NCBI GenBank assembly: GCA_964035545.1
Contig: OZ037772.1
Location: 5,818,389 to 5,882,388 of the forward strand
Source of the DNA: Bugula neritina
Lineage: Eukaryota; Bryozoa; Gymnolaemata; Cheilostomatida; Bugulidae
Length of the DNA stretch: 64,000 bases
Reading direction: 5' to 3'
In this document: piece by piece, positions 26,837 to 41,300 of the stretch
Layout of the letters: every line of letters starts with the position of its first letter
Position numbering within the stretch: position 1 is the first letter of the stretch
Position numbers and translations under genes: made by a program
The notes under the pieces: model-generated
Seen by the model: the letters and a program-made list of their open reading frames with translations, nothing else
What the model was told of the DNA's origin: nothing
The model's database searches: none

Positions 26837-29800
26837 TGTGTGTGTAATAATGTATGTTTGTAGATATCAACTTACACACTGTTGGGTTAGCATTATAAAC
26901 AACTTCCACATACAATCCATTGCTGTCTGAGTTGCTGCATGTGACTTTAAACCCTTCTCTGTATTCTCTGGTTGGAGTGAAAATGATACTTTCTTTTTCT
27001 CTTGTGATAGGCTGAATGCCACCGCGACCCTCAATAACTAAAATTTAAAACAAAAGATTTTTTTTCAGAATTTTTATATTTAAGAAACACTCAGAAGATA
27101 AAGAAAAGACTCAAGTAAAAATTTTATTGTTAGAGTATTTTTTAAATATAATTCTGTTTTACCTATCATACATATATTTTATTTATTATTTTGTTATATA
27201 GTTTTTTAAGTAATATTTACGAAACAGCTATAAATTTAATTTTTGGAAATAACCAAATTGTTATACTGCTTTAACATTTTTGTAGTGTTTGATACACAAT
27301 ATTTCCTTATCGCAACAAATTAAGATTGCATTCATCATGATATTTAGCAATTGTCAAATTAGTATACTATAAATAAGTCGGTGATTAGGGCTATAGCTTT
27401 CACTAGTTGCATGTGAAAGCATTTATTGTTGCTAGAATGTTAACTTTTGCAGTTGATGGAGCATAAAACAAATACAACTCTTTTTTAAAAAGCCAACATT
27501 TTCTACTTTAGGGAGCAGTAAATTTGTGTTACCTTTTGTTAATATAATACAGTTACATCTAACAAAAGCAACTAAAAATATGTAACGTAAACAAACTATA
27601 CTCTGTTTTGTTGTATTTTTTATATAAGTTTACCATGCACTTACTTTAACTTAATGAAATCTTTGCTTATAAGATTTTTGAATAAATGTTTCAATACTTG
27701 CCATATCTTAGTTTAAAATCGCGATAGTATCTGGACAGAATGCATCTGATGTGAATCGGCTTGCCTTCAAATGGGACATCGTCGTCATCTTTTGTCATAG
27801 TCAAGTACGGTCTGGGTACTTCAAATGTAAAAATATAAAGTCAAACAGTTGCATATAGAAAGACACCTTTAGACTGTAAGACAAAATTAAATTAATCTAT
27901 TTACATCTCAACTTTAGAAGTTAAACCGCTTCTCTATAGTAAACACAAAGTCATGGGTTCGAACCCGACAAAGGCCATTGGTAATAATTCAAAGAAAAGA
28001 ATCAAGCTTACGGGCAGCATTTTTAGAATTAGTTCTTAGCCACCAGCTTTAAAAGAAACTATTTCATCATTTCACAGGAATCGTGACTTTAAACGAGTGA
28101 AAGAGTTTTTATTTATATCTTGACATTACAAAAGGTTATCGGCCCAGGTTTACTATGGTAGGTAACTAATATACTCATGGCAAGCAATTCTTAGCAAACA
28201 AGCTCTCTCCATCTACCCACAGTACTTAGAAATTTAAAATGTTGACATAAAATATTGCCTAATTGTAGTATTTCAGAAACAAGACAAGCACTACACTTTG
28301 TATGTGACTATTTATAAAAGTCAACAATCAGCGCAGGCCACTATACAGCAGTTTAGCTGCTAGAATCTGAATCTGCCATGCAAAGTCAGCTTCGAGTTTA
28401 TTCTTCCAGGAGGAATAGCATATACATGTAATAATTACCATGATGTTCCTTCATTATTATGATATATTGTATGGTACTGTATACATGAATATTATAACAT
28501 AATACTTTGTGGCTGCAACTCAGAACGATTCATGATTAATAAATATCTATAATTATTTTATATAATAAGCAAATGAAACTTTTGTTTATTTTTTTGTTTT
28601 GCTTATTTAAACTTATCACTACAAATTCTTTTAGCTGGCTTCGTCTTTTCAATTTGCTTTTATGCTACATTCAGCATCAAGTAAGCCTGTATAATATTTT
28701 ATGCTTTATTCTAAAAAGAATTCATAGTCTGAATTGGACATATAATGTTTTCAGTTGATGTTTATTTCCCCCCTACATTAAACACATTTTTCTGGCAACT
28801 TTAACATTTTTTTAGTAAACTTTTTAACAAATTTATTGTACTTGTCATCAACAGCTTGCGAAAGCTTTTTCACACATATATATTCTTAGTGATGAGTGAG
28901 TTTACCCAGCAGTCCCCTGGTGCAAGCCGGAGGTATGTGGTTCGAATCCCGGTTGAGCAATTTTTTTTTCTATGATTATGTTTTTCTAAGCGATTTTAGC
29001 AATTAATACCATAGTAGTACATTGTATACTCAAATTAATGTAATAATTATTTCTCTGATAGCATTAGGAGCTTAGCACATACTGAAGTACAGTTTTAGAA
29101 TTCTGTTCCAGAGCTCATCACAATGATATACAATGACTCAGTTTGTATTTTTTACACAGTGTGAACCCATAAAAGTTAGCCAAATACTTTTTAGTTATAG
29201 AGTCATCCATGGCAACATGCCAACTTTGCCCTTGATGCAGACTTTGTTATTATTTACATAGAGTAGACCTACACATGTCTATAGCACTGCTGGGCCTATA
29301 ATTATTTTGGCCCGACACAATTACAATTTTTTTAAAAACTGACTATTTTTGTAAAAAGTTAAAGAATATTTAAACTTCAAGTTTGTTCTCAACTTTAGAC
29401 TTACATGCTCGTCGATGAATATAGTCCCATATAGAAACAACTACGCCATCAGCATAGCATGTTAGTTTTTCCATGTCATCGCTTACAATAAACTTGGTTG
29501 TCAAGGTCAGCGTGCTCGCTATCCTGTATGAGCACTGGCTCTCAGACACCTCTCCGCAAGTTCTCGTACTGACGGAATCTCGAACGGGACACGTAAAGTT
29601 CAGGAAGATGCTGTCTACAGACTTAGTCCACCTTCTCTGCACATCGAGAGGGGTGGAGCAGGAGGCCCGATGTACTGCCCTGTTTTTCATTTCTAAGACT
29701 AGTTCTACCGTTGTGCTGTGCTGCAGAAAGAAGGGAGTTACAGGATCTCTATAATCGTACACAGAAGATCTGATTTTACAGGTGTACCCTATTTCTGTTC

Positions 29801-31660
29801 CTGCACTGGCAGTGACATAATCCGGGGGAAATTCTCTTGTTAGCCTCGAACTTCTGTCCTCTGAAAAATTTAAAAAACTCATAACTATTATTGCATGAGC
29901 TAATCTATTTTATCTGCTTCAACGTTCAGCTGAATATTAGCAATAGTGAGAGTGGAGCTAGTTAAGTCATGGGTCTAAGTGAACCACATGCTTTAAAGTA
30001 TAAAACGTTTTATTTATTTCATTGTATTATATTGAATCATTTACTTGAGAGCTCTCTACATAAACTACCAAGTTTCTTGAAATATATATGACTTTAAACA
30101 AATAATAATGTGTAGCTAGGTTAGTGTTTTAACACATTTTTTATAAGAAACAGCAAAAATTAAACTTATTTTTCGAGTATGCAAAGTTGTATAGTTTTCA
30201 ATTTTCATTAGCCCAGTCAAATATGGTTGCAATCTGGAGGTATGCGGTTCAAATCTCGGTTGGACAAATATTTTTTTTACGATTATGTTTTTTAAACACT
30301 TTTATAGCTAATGCCATAGTAGTACATTCTATATTCAGAATATTACTTTTGTAATGCTAAATTTATTTTAAGTCCTCCTAGTAATAGTTGTTTCTCTGAT
30401 ATCCAGAGCTTATAACTTGAGGCATGTATTGTCAAAATGATTTCATAGCTGGGTATAATGGCCTAAAGTTGCAGATATTTTCCATATACTACAGATATTG
30501 GCAATAATTTGTAGCATAACTGTATATGGAGATACTTAAGCTTTTTTAGTATAGTGAAGTCAGTTGAACTATATTATAATATGTACATAAATTATGTTTA
30601 ACATGAAGTGAAAACTTAAAGATTTAAAATTATTTTGCCAGATTTGCCACGTGTCAGACAAATGTATATCATGTAGTTTTTACATCAACTCAGTTACTTA
30701 AATTCTTGTCTTATCTTTTATTAAAAGTGTGTTCATTGAAATAAATTAAAGAATAGTATAATTAAGAAGCCTCTTTGCAAATTATATTAATTTTATAAAA
30801 AGTAGAACTTGTTCCCAAGTGTTGATGGTGTGAGATTTTGCATTCTCAGTATACTACTCTCTCAACACAACCAATTCAAAATTTTAACTGTTTTTCAATG
30901 TACCGCAATTGTTTGCAATTTCTTGATAAAATAGGTTGTCTTTTTCCCAGACTTCACAAATACATTTTAATTATCCCTGCATCGAGATAGTTACATTTCA
31001 ACACTCTACTTTTTATACAACTAAATAATCATAACTAATAAAACACTATACATTGCACTACTTTTGAAAAAGGTTATCCAAATTTGATGAACGTGTAGTG
31101 TTTAAGTGCCGAGCAGACAGAAATTTGAACCTCAAGTAGAAAAGGTGTTCACTGAACGTAGTATGCAGTCAGTAAAATCGAAAAACTACTAGTTAATAAT
31201 GTTAGTGTTTAACTCTACTGCTCTTTCTCTGGCTCTGCTTGCGGAAGAAACTAAATTTTCATTTTTAAATCTCACTAGCTTTCAATAAAACAAAATTTAA
31301 TGAAATGAAGCACTAAATAAAAAAAAAATGGGGATGCTAAAAAACTACCAGCCAGTTAGGTGCCGACGACAAAAAATATTTGCACTCTTTGTCCAGAATG
31401 CTGAGCAACAAGTGCAAATATTTTCTCAATCCATACAGTGGCCACCTTTTCTATTTGTAGTACACATTTCTGCTTGCGAAAATAAGCACAGTGCGGCCTT
31501 ACGCTTCCTGTTGAATCATAGGCCATTACGACTAAATTATGTATGCATTATATTATCAAGTTATTTAAACTGTATGTTAAGGTTAATTACCGTGAAATAC
31601 GGTCTGACAGAAGTGAACAAGTGCCATCACAAGCAGACCGCTGATATACCTTGACTCCAT
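25623..31660 (-). CDS. Ig-like receptor family member, predicted secreted/truncated (gene G)
   Basis: Six exons, all phase 1: 31591-31660 signal peptide ([20 protein letters not shown]), 29405-29860 D1 ([26 protein letters not shown]-like region, [14 protein letters not shown]), 27702-27818 and 26876-27037 (split Ig-like domain: [23 protein letters not shown]), 26257-26487 (compact Ig-like domain: [32 protein letters not shown]) and 25623-25684, which starts [13 protein letters not shown] like the stalk exons of its paralogues but hits TAG after 20 codons. About 366 residues, no membrane helix, so a secreted form or a recently truncated gene. The exon ending at 27702 uses a GC donor (gcaagt). 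Exon lengths of 117 and 231 nt equal those of genes C, E and F. Function unknown. Confidence 0.7.
26521..26571. repeat. TA microsatellite
   Basis: About 25 TA units in gene G, within the intron just 5' of the compact Ig-like exon (which starts at 26487). Confidence 0.97.
26610..26846. repeat. GT microsatellite
   Basis: GT tract with GCGCGTGT variants in its first half and about 45 pure GT units in its second, in the same gene G intron as the TA tract at 26521-26571. It ends about 30 bases from the exon border at 26876. Confidence 0.97.
27936..28106 (+). mobile_element. tRNA-derived SINE, family 1, 5'-truncated and decayed
   Basis: Retains TAGTAAACACAAAGTCATGG, GTTCGAACCCGACAAAGGCC and ATTGGTAAT, with a decayed tail (GTGACTTTAAACGAGTGA). 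In an intron of gene G. Confidence 0.6.
28896..28968 (+). mobile_element. tRNA-like SINE head (family 2), internally deleted
   Basis: Leader GTGAGTTTACCCAGCAGTCC as in the copy at 46350, then box B GGTTCGAATCCCGG and GAGCAATTTTTTTTTC. The box A part is deleted. In an intron of gene G. Confidence 0.6.
30208..30272 (+). mobile_element. tRNA-like SINE fragment (family 2)
   Basis: Contains TCTGGAGGTATGCGGTTCAA and ATCTCGGTTGGACAAATATT, closely matching the 28896 copy. The flank TACGATTATGTTTTT also matches, so the two gene G intron copies probably belong to one larger duplicated segment. Confidence 0.5.
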
Positions 31661-34600
31661 TACAGTGATGACTAGTATACAGAATGAACAGTCCTTACAA
31701 TGTTATAATCTCTCAACTTATATAACCTTAACACCAATAATGTTAAACAATAGTTTCTAATATTCTCTTGTAATTGTTGAATTTTTACGAAACAAAGTTA
31801 TCTGATTTTCTTTTTAATTCCAATTAAAATTTATTGAAGTATATTATTATAACATAGTGCATAGGCTATAGCTATAGTGTACTATGTTGCAAAATAAAAT
31901 TTTATTGTAAAACTTTATCACATGATTGAAAAATCTACTGCTAGAAATGTGAAAAAATTAACACCCCATTTGTGTTTTAATATTTCATTAAAAAGAGAAC
32001 TTTCATTTTTGCAGCTTGCTGAAAAAAAATCTTGCTTTCTTTGTTTCTCCTCAACTGTGAATTTTGCTCTAATAAAATGACTATGTAATAAATTAAGGTG
32101 CCTCTCCATATATATAATGTAGCTAGAAATAACAGTTCCATCATTTTGTTTATAAATTATCTGATGCAATTTGTTTTAGAGGATGGAGGTTTTTTCTACA
32201 TATTTCACGAGCTACTACACACACTGGCATGCCTTTGGCTAGCTATAGTCTGAGTGTATATGTTATTTCTGCAGATGAACTCACGCTAATTTATAGTCGC
32301 TATTCCTGTGAGAAATCCCTAGGCTAATGACTGATTTTAAATGAGGCACATAAGCAAATATATATGACTGAATGCTCCTTGTAACATCACCAAAAGTTTT
32401 TGTCTGTAAGTAGTTTAAGTTATATTCTGTTACCAAAATTATTAGCATATCTTGTAAATACTCATATGATAGCTTAAGGCACGTTATGACCATGTGATAA
32501 TTTTACGCAGATTTATTTCTGTCATATGAGGTTTATTACAGAATTGCAGATTTTCTCTTAGGATATAGTCAATATATTTGTCTATGACAAGCACAGCTAT
32601 AAGCATTTTCATTGGTGCTGCAATTTATTTGAGTTTGTTTCAGAAGTTGTTCCCACATGATTTCTAGATGTTACTTGTTTCCTTATATTATGCTTATGCC
32701 ACATTGTCCGATTAATAAAAATTTTGAAAATTCACATAATGTTACATTATTATATAATATAATATATTATGTAATCCTAATACTATTTTTATTGAAATTA
32801 ATTGTAGTTTTGCATATCATGCATTATATTGAACTATGCAATATTTTTAACATGTTATACACAGTCATATAATATCCAATTTCACTACAGAATTAAATTT
32901 TACTTTAATAATATGTTACTTTGTTGGATAGTATGTTATGTTGTATTATGATTAGTTATATATTTATATTATATTGAGTTTTACCATATTATAAACTGTA
33001 TTATATTGTTTTACATTATTTTATATAATCATTATAATATAGCATATTGCATCATAAAATATTATTTCATAATTAGCATGCTATACATTATATAACAACA
33101 TTTTTCATGACGTACAGTCTAATATTGTTTATATTGTGGAATTGCGCTCCCATGTCAAGACATTGCTGTGATTGACAACTATTGAGCTAAATATTATTAT
33201 TATAAAGCAAATATTAATCTTAAAAGTTATTTTAAAGGCTACCAGTAACAAAAAGCAAGATCTATATTGCTTATTTTTATTAAAATGTTGTTAGTACCGG
33301 ATGATTTTCATCATTATGTTAAAATAACAATACTGGCTCAAAATTTAGTAGAAAAACTAAACTCAGTTACTTTATAGAGAATTATTGTATTTAATGTCCC
33401 ATTTATATGTATAATATCTATCTTGTATATATTGAGCAAAACATAGGAATTGCAATAACTATAATCGTCTCACCATTTCTATCGTAATTTCTGTAATGTA
33501 CTACATCGTGTTAAGTTTTATTGTAGCATAAAATTATTTTATATCATACTACATCATCTGACATATTATACATTTATAATGTCACATGATCCTCCATATA
33601 GCTCACATTTCAAATTTCACATAAGTTGAGGGAAAGACTTTATAACCCTCTGCATATTCTACAGTTTGTCACAAAGGTTTCAACTCTCACAGTTTATAAA
33701 TGAGATATAGAGGAAGCATTGCAGCATGCTGTCTTTCGCTAAGTATAATAGTAAAAGAAATTGCTTCCATTACTTGTTATATGCTTTGTTTATTATTGCA
33801 ACAGCTTGCAGCTTGTTGTGGCTGCGGTATTGTATTTTGTTTTCTAATTCACTTTTCCTCTAATGAATAGCGCAGCTTTTGCACTTGGTTTGTTTTGACA
33901 AAATAACTCCAATGTAATATTATATGCAACATTGCATTGTATTATAATTATATGATATTATTCAATTTAATACATTGTGTTATAACTTATTGTATTATAT
34001 AAATTTTTGTTGCATTATACTATATTAAAAACTATATTTTATTATAAAAATTAATTATGTTGTCTATTTTATGTTTCAGAATTTAAGTTTAGTTTCAAGC
34101 ACCTAAATTGAATCAAATCAAGTTCAGCTGACAATATATAATGTTACAATTATTAAAGTGTTCTCTCGTGATCTTTTCAAAAGAAATTTAAGAAATCTGA
34201 AAGGTACTCTAATTGACATAAGCATTTTGCCATTCTATTAATATAACCTGGATGACCATAACTCACATAAATTTTCCGCAGCTATAAGAATATTCTTTGA
34301 TGCGTAATGTACAAGCTGTAATATTAAAAAAAATTGGATAATTATATTTATTATTATTATTAATGATACAATTGGAACATTTTAATATATATTTTGTAGT
34401 TTATAGACGCAGATGAAATATTGACGAAATGAGTATACAATTTAATTTTTATAAAGGTAGTTCTACATATAAATATATGTGAAAATTAAAAAATATTATC
34501 GTTTTTCCTGGTAACTAAAATAAATATTTAAATATAAAGTTATTGCATTTAGTTTAGCATCCTAATTTTGCACATTTAATTAACATTTGTATTTATAATA

Positions 34601-35377
34601 CTAAAAAGACACAGAATAATATAAAGATAGATATTAAACTATATAATTTAGGATAACTTATCGGGCAATTCTGGAATCAATATAAAACATTTTCGAAACT
34701 TTTCAATGTCCAGCGTAGATCTAGAGAGCAGATTTAAATAAAAGCAGTCTTTGGAAGCATCACTCTTATTGGTCAGTCATTTGTAAGCATCACTTCTATT
34801 GGTCACTTATTGGGTGTAGGATGTCTTTTGCACATGTGTTGCCTTATCCTGGTAAATAAATCAAATTGTTTTTCAGTCACAGGGAAGAGCGGAAGCTACA
34901 GTTTTTAGTCACACTGTGAGATGTGAGATATGCATGTGAGTGAACTGCAATTTCTCAGTTTTGAAATAATTTTATCAACGATTCGAGCATTGTAGCAAAT
35001 CCATAGATAGCAGAAGTTTTTACAAACACCAACTCAACTTTTCGAAATATTGAAATACACTGTAGTTGCTAACTAAGCTTAGGTGGATTGATTGTGTAAA
35101 AATCAACGAGCAAGCAATTAGTAACGATAAACATATTTTGAAGGTATAGGTGCAGTAAGGGAAAAATTGAGAAAAGCCTGCGTTCTAGATTAGAAATGTA
35201 GCAAAAGAAGTTATGTTCTTGCAAGAATTTAAATTTACGCCCCAAACCAAAGTTTATAAGGAATTTTGAAGAACTTAGGCTTTCTCAATTTCTCCAATAT
35301 GGTGCTCATAAATGTGTTTTTGTCAAAATTTGAAAGTCTCAAATATTCTACTTGTATAAAATAGAAAAGTGACTTAC
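31661..35377. other. Intergenic / intermediate filament 3' region, no further exon confirmed
   Basis: AT-rich sequence with long low-complexity TATTA-like stretches around 32730-33110 and 33900-34060 and one SINE fragment (32289-32410). The last coding exon and 3' UTR of the intermediate filament gene should lie in its right part, but I could not identify them. The promoter of gene G should lie just above 31660. Confidence 0.5.
32289..32410 (-). mobile_element. tRNA-derived SINE, family 1, 3' part only
   Basis: Carries the family tail in inverse (TTATAGTCGCTATTCCTGTG, AGAAATCCCT, AAATGAGGCACATAAGCAAA, ATGACTGAATGCTCCTTGTA, ACATCACC) and breaks off before the tRNA-like head. Confidence 0.65.
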
Positions 35378-38300
35378 CTCCCCTGAGGGGTTCACCAGCG
35401 TGGTCACCACTTGTCCTCCTGTACCCCAGCTCTCCAGGTCATACTCAAAAGCTCCAGCAGGGCCTTTGCCCCTGGCATATATTTTCACACTCCTTGTATC
35501 ACGGCTATGCCCCAGAACCATGTCTTCAGGGAACTCAAAGTAGGGGAGTACTTTGTTATCAACCTGAATGAAATAGGTAGAACACAGGCTACAGAAACCA
35601 GTAAAAATATGCTCCATTTTATTAAAGAAAGCTAATTTTAGTTTAACTTTTCAAATGTATTTCACGCAAGAAGCAAATGACTTGTCTGCTATAGCTGTTT
35701 ATTTAAAAGTTGTTGAATGCCAACCGCAAGATACTAAGATTATGTTGACTATCTTGGCAGTTATGGATTTTAATTCGTACTAACACTTTACTCATTTATT
35801 TGCTAAATGAATTTTACTTCCTGTGAGAGAAGTTTATTACTGTATTCATTTAAAACTTTGATGTCTTTTTTCTTACTTTTCTAGAGATTCTCCAACCGCC
35901 AATGGATTCGTCTTTCCTTCCGGTGTTCTCTACTTCCACCCACAGACCGGTTGGTTCCGTCTGACTAATAGCCAGAGGTCCTTTAGCTGACCTTTGGAAG
36001 GTCGTCTTCTGAGACATAGATCCTGCTGTGATAGCACCTGCACGAGAAGATAACTTTGGTCAGGTGATAATTTGCAAACTATTGTCTAGTTTAAAATAAA
36101 CCTATTCTTAAACTTATTGCAATGCACGTACTTGAATATATAACCAACATACTCATTAGGAATAATTTAAGTTTTTTAAACTGCTTCATTTTTAAAGGAT
36201 AATTTCATGTAATTACTTCTCGCAAACTAGTCCAAAAACAAGCATTTATGCAAATATAAAAATAGCTATTATATGTATAGTACTTCAAAGTTCAAGCTCT
36301 ATTATAATATTATATATTGTTACCATACGTATATACTATCATATTATATCTGCACGAAAAGCTTTTTGTATAGTTATTTGGTATATTTATATATGGTGGA
36401 TCACACTGCATGTACTATCTAGCTCCAAGCAGAATAATGACTGTACAGGTGTGAATCATTATATGAAGTATGATATGTTGATACAGCCAATTGCAATATT
36501 ATGCTTAAGATGATAACTTTGATTAGGAAAATTAAAGAAATATTTTATGTATAGGGTTGTCTTACTTTGACCACCAGAGGAGCCTCCTCCCAACATAGCT
36601 GAAGAGCTGCTAGAGCTTTGCTGGCTGGTCATGGTTTGAGTTATGGTCTCCATTCCTCCCATTGTGTCTCTCATGTTCATTCTACGCATATGAAAATCCA
36701 AAGATATAGTCTGCTAAAAACCTCAATGTTCAGTTGTGTGCCCTTTCTGTATAATTAAGAGTTGCTGGCCGTTCAGTCAGAGAACACAACTCAAAAAGAA
36801 TAAAATTATTTTGATAGCTAATTTATATGTTTTGAAAAACTTCTACTTTTAACAAGACTTACTGCTAAATTTAGATTTTGTAAATTTATATACTTTATGA
36901 CTTCGTAGTTTTGAAACGGCAGTGAATTTACTTATTTATTTTAATAAAATTGAAAAGAGAATTAGTTTGTCTCACCTATTTTCTTCTACTTCCAGGAGTT
37001 TTCTGTAAGCAGCAATCTCAAGCTCCAGAGATAACTTGCTGTCCATCACCACTTCCATTTCTCTCAACATTCTCTCCAGCTCAGCTGTCAACCTTTCAAT
37101 CTCTGACTCATACTTGCTCTTCTCCTCAAACCATTCCCTCATATCCTGCAGAAAACGATTGTAACTCTTTATTCCAATTATCATTCACACATCTTCACTC
37201 TGATCAATTTCAACTCAATTTGTTTACAAAAATTTGATTTTTCCTACTGCACCAACTTAATTTCAAGTTTGTTTAAAGAGCCATTAATATCACAATTGAA
37301 TTAAATAAAACAAATTAGTAAATATTATAACTAATTTACTTTGACAAATTAAATTATTAAATAAAATAATACACAATTTAATTAGTTACTAAGATGGATG
37401 AACTAAATTAAAGCTAAATTGTGAAAAACAATGTGAACTATACACAAACCTCTTCATGCTGTTTAAGTAAGTCCTGGTACTGCTTTTCAAGTATAACATT
37501 TCTGTTTTCAAGCTCATTGACTTGACCTCTCAGATCATTCATCATGGTTTGCATTTTCTTGGTTTCAGTCACCATGTTGTCGAGTCGACTCTGATCCTTA
37601 GCTTGTCCAGTCTTCACTTCCTGGACCTGCAAATAATTTCACCCACTTATTTATGTTACTGATGTTGATTGATAGTTTGCTGTTAATGATTTGTTTGGGC
37701 TCGGTAAAGAAAATTGTCAATCAACTCTGTTAAACTAGTTATTAACTGTACTTAAGTTGCTTTCCAGTCACACTTGTAGGGAATAATTTAAACTAGCAAC
37801 AATTCAAGATGATATTAGTTATTGCAAATATGATATGAACATGATTTATAATCAAGCAGCTGGCAATCAAACTGACAACTACGACTGGCTGCAATTGGAC
37901 AAAAAAGAACCGGAACTTTTATTTAAACAAACGCACAGCTGAGAGCTGTTTGTATAGTTAATAAAAATGCACTCACTCACGGGAGCAGCCGTGGTCTAGG
38001 GGTTAGAGCGTTTGCCTAATAAGCACGAAGTCATGGGTTCGAGCCTCGACAGAGGCATTGGTAATGTTATAATGTTTTGATAGTTGATTCAACAGTAAAA
38101 CTGCCAGACACTACTGTTTGTGTCACACTTACAAGCTAGTTGAAGTAACAGTAAAATCAATCATTGCTCATCATAGTAGTCAACCAGTAGTTACTAACAG
38201 TCAACTAATAGTTAGAGAGACAGTTAGCCAATTAGTATACTAGCAGTCAACCAAGAGTGACAGACAAACCTTCATCTGGTAGTAACTCTGCATCTGCTGG

Positions 38301-41300
38301 TTTTGGTGATCCAGTCTTCTGTCAAACTCATTCTGAAGCTCTCTAATAGCATTCGACATTTCTCCTTCCCAGAACTTCCTGTTATCCTTGTAATTATCCT
38401 GTCCAATCAGAGCTTGCATCTCTTTCATCTCTTGCTCATGCAACTGCAAAGCATTTTTTTGTAAAATTTAGTAGTGGATCCATAAAAGAATTCAACATGC
38501 AAGTAAATGCAAAAATGAACTTAAAACTTAATTTAAAGAGACTCTATAAGCTCAAAATGAGAACTGTAGTTCTATTGAATAATTGATTTGATTTAGTTGA
38601 ACAATTAAGATCTTATCAGGGTATTATACAGTGTCTCCATTTCATTTCACTTAAGTTTTGATATCCAATTACTTACGTTCTTCAAGAACTCCATCTCTTC
38701 CTGCAAGGCTTGCATCTGGTTCTGGAGGTCAATGTTATTCAGCCGTTCAGCGTCTCTCTCCTGTAAAAACATAGTTATAAAGTTTGAGCTATTTTTTACT
38801 GAGATTTGCTTATTTATACTTTTTCTTGACATATGTTTATTTTTATTGAGGGAATCAATATGGATTTAAATAAATGACGCAAAATTATTCATCAATCGTG
38901 AAAACATGTTGTAAGATTAAGATATATGTTTTGGTTAGCTTACAATAATTATTCAAAACCATTTTATTTTTGTTTATCTACACCAAAAGGTATGGTAATT
39001 TTAAAACTCAAAGTCAAACTATGTTGAAATCAATTTAGTTTAGGCAGCATAGTGGTGATTTGCTGATGTTTATACCTGAATAGTTTTGAAAAGTTCATCT
39101 TGCAGTCTCTGGTGCTCTCCTTTCTCGTAGGCCAGATCTTGTTCCAGACCGTTCACTCTCCTCCTCAGCATGTTCAGCTCTGACTCATAGTCAGCCAGTT
39201 GCTGGTTCTGCCTGTTGATGGTGTCCTTATCTTGAGCTCTCAGCTTTTCCAAGTCATCCAATCTGCAACAGCAATTAATTTTTAAATTTTTTTGACTCGT
39301 CAAATCAAATTGTTTTAGAAGCAAGCAATAGATTGGTTCAATAACTTTAATTGTTGAGTTAACATATGCATTTCTTCAGAAAATTAGGGTTGGACAAATA
39401 TGCAAACTTAGGGTTTTCAAATTAAGGATTTTGCTACACTTGGTATTGAGCTGGATATAAAAGGAATGCATTTTTACTTTGTTCTTGCATTTGACAGATA
39501 ATTCATGCATTTGAGATATTTAATTTTTTTATTTAGCTTGCATTTAATTTTGAGCTCAATATAGTATAGCCGTTTTTGAAAATGTGGATAAGAAAAATTT
39601 TGTTTTTTTCTGCAGTTTTGACAACTGCTTGAGATGAATTGACATGCATCACTGATTAGGCCTGTCACATCTGCTATGTAATATAAACTTGCAGCGTTGT
39701 ATTGTCAAGTTTTCATTGAGTAAACACTGCATTATAATGTAAATATGTATTAGATCAATTTCCGTTCCATTGAGTTTTATGATGATGAAATAAATCACAC
39801 ATTAGAAAGAAAATAACCCTTAAAACAACTTCTTTATTTCTAATTTTATATCTTGAAGAATCCTAATTATACACTCACCGTCTTCGATATTCAGAAATTT
39901 GATCTTCCAGGCTTTGGATTTTCATTTCTATTCTAGCTTTTTCCTTCTCAACATCATTGTACAAATCTTTAGCTTCCTTCAACTCACTTTCATACATCTG
40001 TTTTACGACTTCAGTTTCTTTACCTGCAAGTGACACCGACTATTATAATGAAAGAGAAACATGAAGTAATAAGTATATACTTCAAGTCACAACAGCTTAA
40101 CTCGTTACTGCACCAACAATACTCTATGTCAAGTACGTACAGAACTAAAAGTATTGTACATAAGTCTGTCTACAAAACAATAACTAATTAAAAATTGCAA
40201 GGGTTAAAATGCATTTTGCTACTAAAAATATTATATTATGATTTATGAACCTGCCTTGTGACAAACTTAACATAGTTGAGGTATTTAATTAAACAAATAA
40301 TAACAACTTGATTTATTGTTATAAGGAAGTTCTATGATTTTGCTAGATACTTCCTTTTAGTAAAATAGGCGCCTGCATAGGTTCTTGTGCAATCATATAG
40401 TGCAAACCAACTTAACTATATATATTATACTTATAACTTATATTATGCAAGTTTAGATCACACTAGCTAATAAAACATATATAACTGCATGCATATAACT
40501 CACTTATAGTTTTGAAAGTTATATAGCATATAAGCCACTATCTCGGAGACATTTTCTTGCATGTTTTTATTGCATAAATTCAAATTATGTAATGAATTTA
40601 AATTGCTAGAAAACACAGGGGCTCACCACATGTTGGGAATTCTTCTCAAATAAATTAAATAAAACGAAATGTTGGAGTTACTTACCCCATTTGTTCTGCA
40701 GGTCTTTTAGCCTTTGCTCTACGGATTTGAGTTGAGCCTCCAGGAACCTGTTCTTCTCAATGTAGTTGGCAAATCTGCTGTTCAGATCCTGCATTGACTT
40801 CTTCTCGTTGTGTCTACTTTCCTGTATTTGCTTTGCTCCAGCTTCTGCTAGAGCTCCTGCATTTCCTGAACTGCCATCCATTGCTGACTAAAACACATTA
40901 TATTTGTATTATATAATAATATATTTTATTTTTATACAATCTTATATTATGTTATATGTTATATTATATTTTTATAATATAATTTATATTTTACATATAT
41001 TTATATATTAGATTATATATATATCATGTATTATTTTCATATATTATATTAATATAATATGTTATACCTATATAATAGTATATTTTGCATTATAATATAG
41101 TATATGAAATATATGAAATGCTATATATCATCATATCATAATATTTATATTATGTTTTATAATATAATATATTTATATAATGCAATATACTATATACAAT
41201 ATTTTATACAAAATACTGAAGTGCTATATTTTACACCCACACTTTTGAATATTCTGAAATTGGACAAATTATTGATATCAGATCTTAGCCTATTCCACAG

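Noticed and set aside
29473-29754. Plus-strand 93-residue frame
   Set aside because: Shadow of the D1 exon of gene G on the minus strand.
31328-31654. Plus-strand 108-residue frame
   Set aside because: Antisense to the signal-peptide exon of gene G, which has a good start, leader and donor on the other strand.
34872-34920. Terminal exon of the intermediate filament gene after the acceptor ctcacatctcacag
   Set aside because: It would add only two residues before a stop and cannot be distinguished from chance; other acceptors in 33.6-35.2 kb give equally unconvincing tails.
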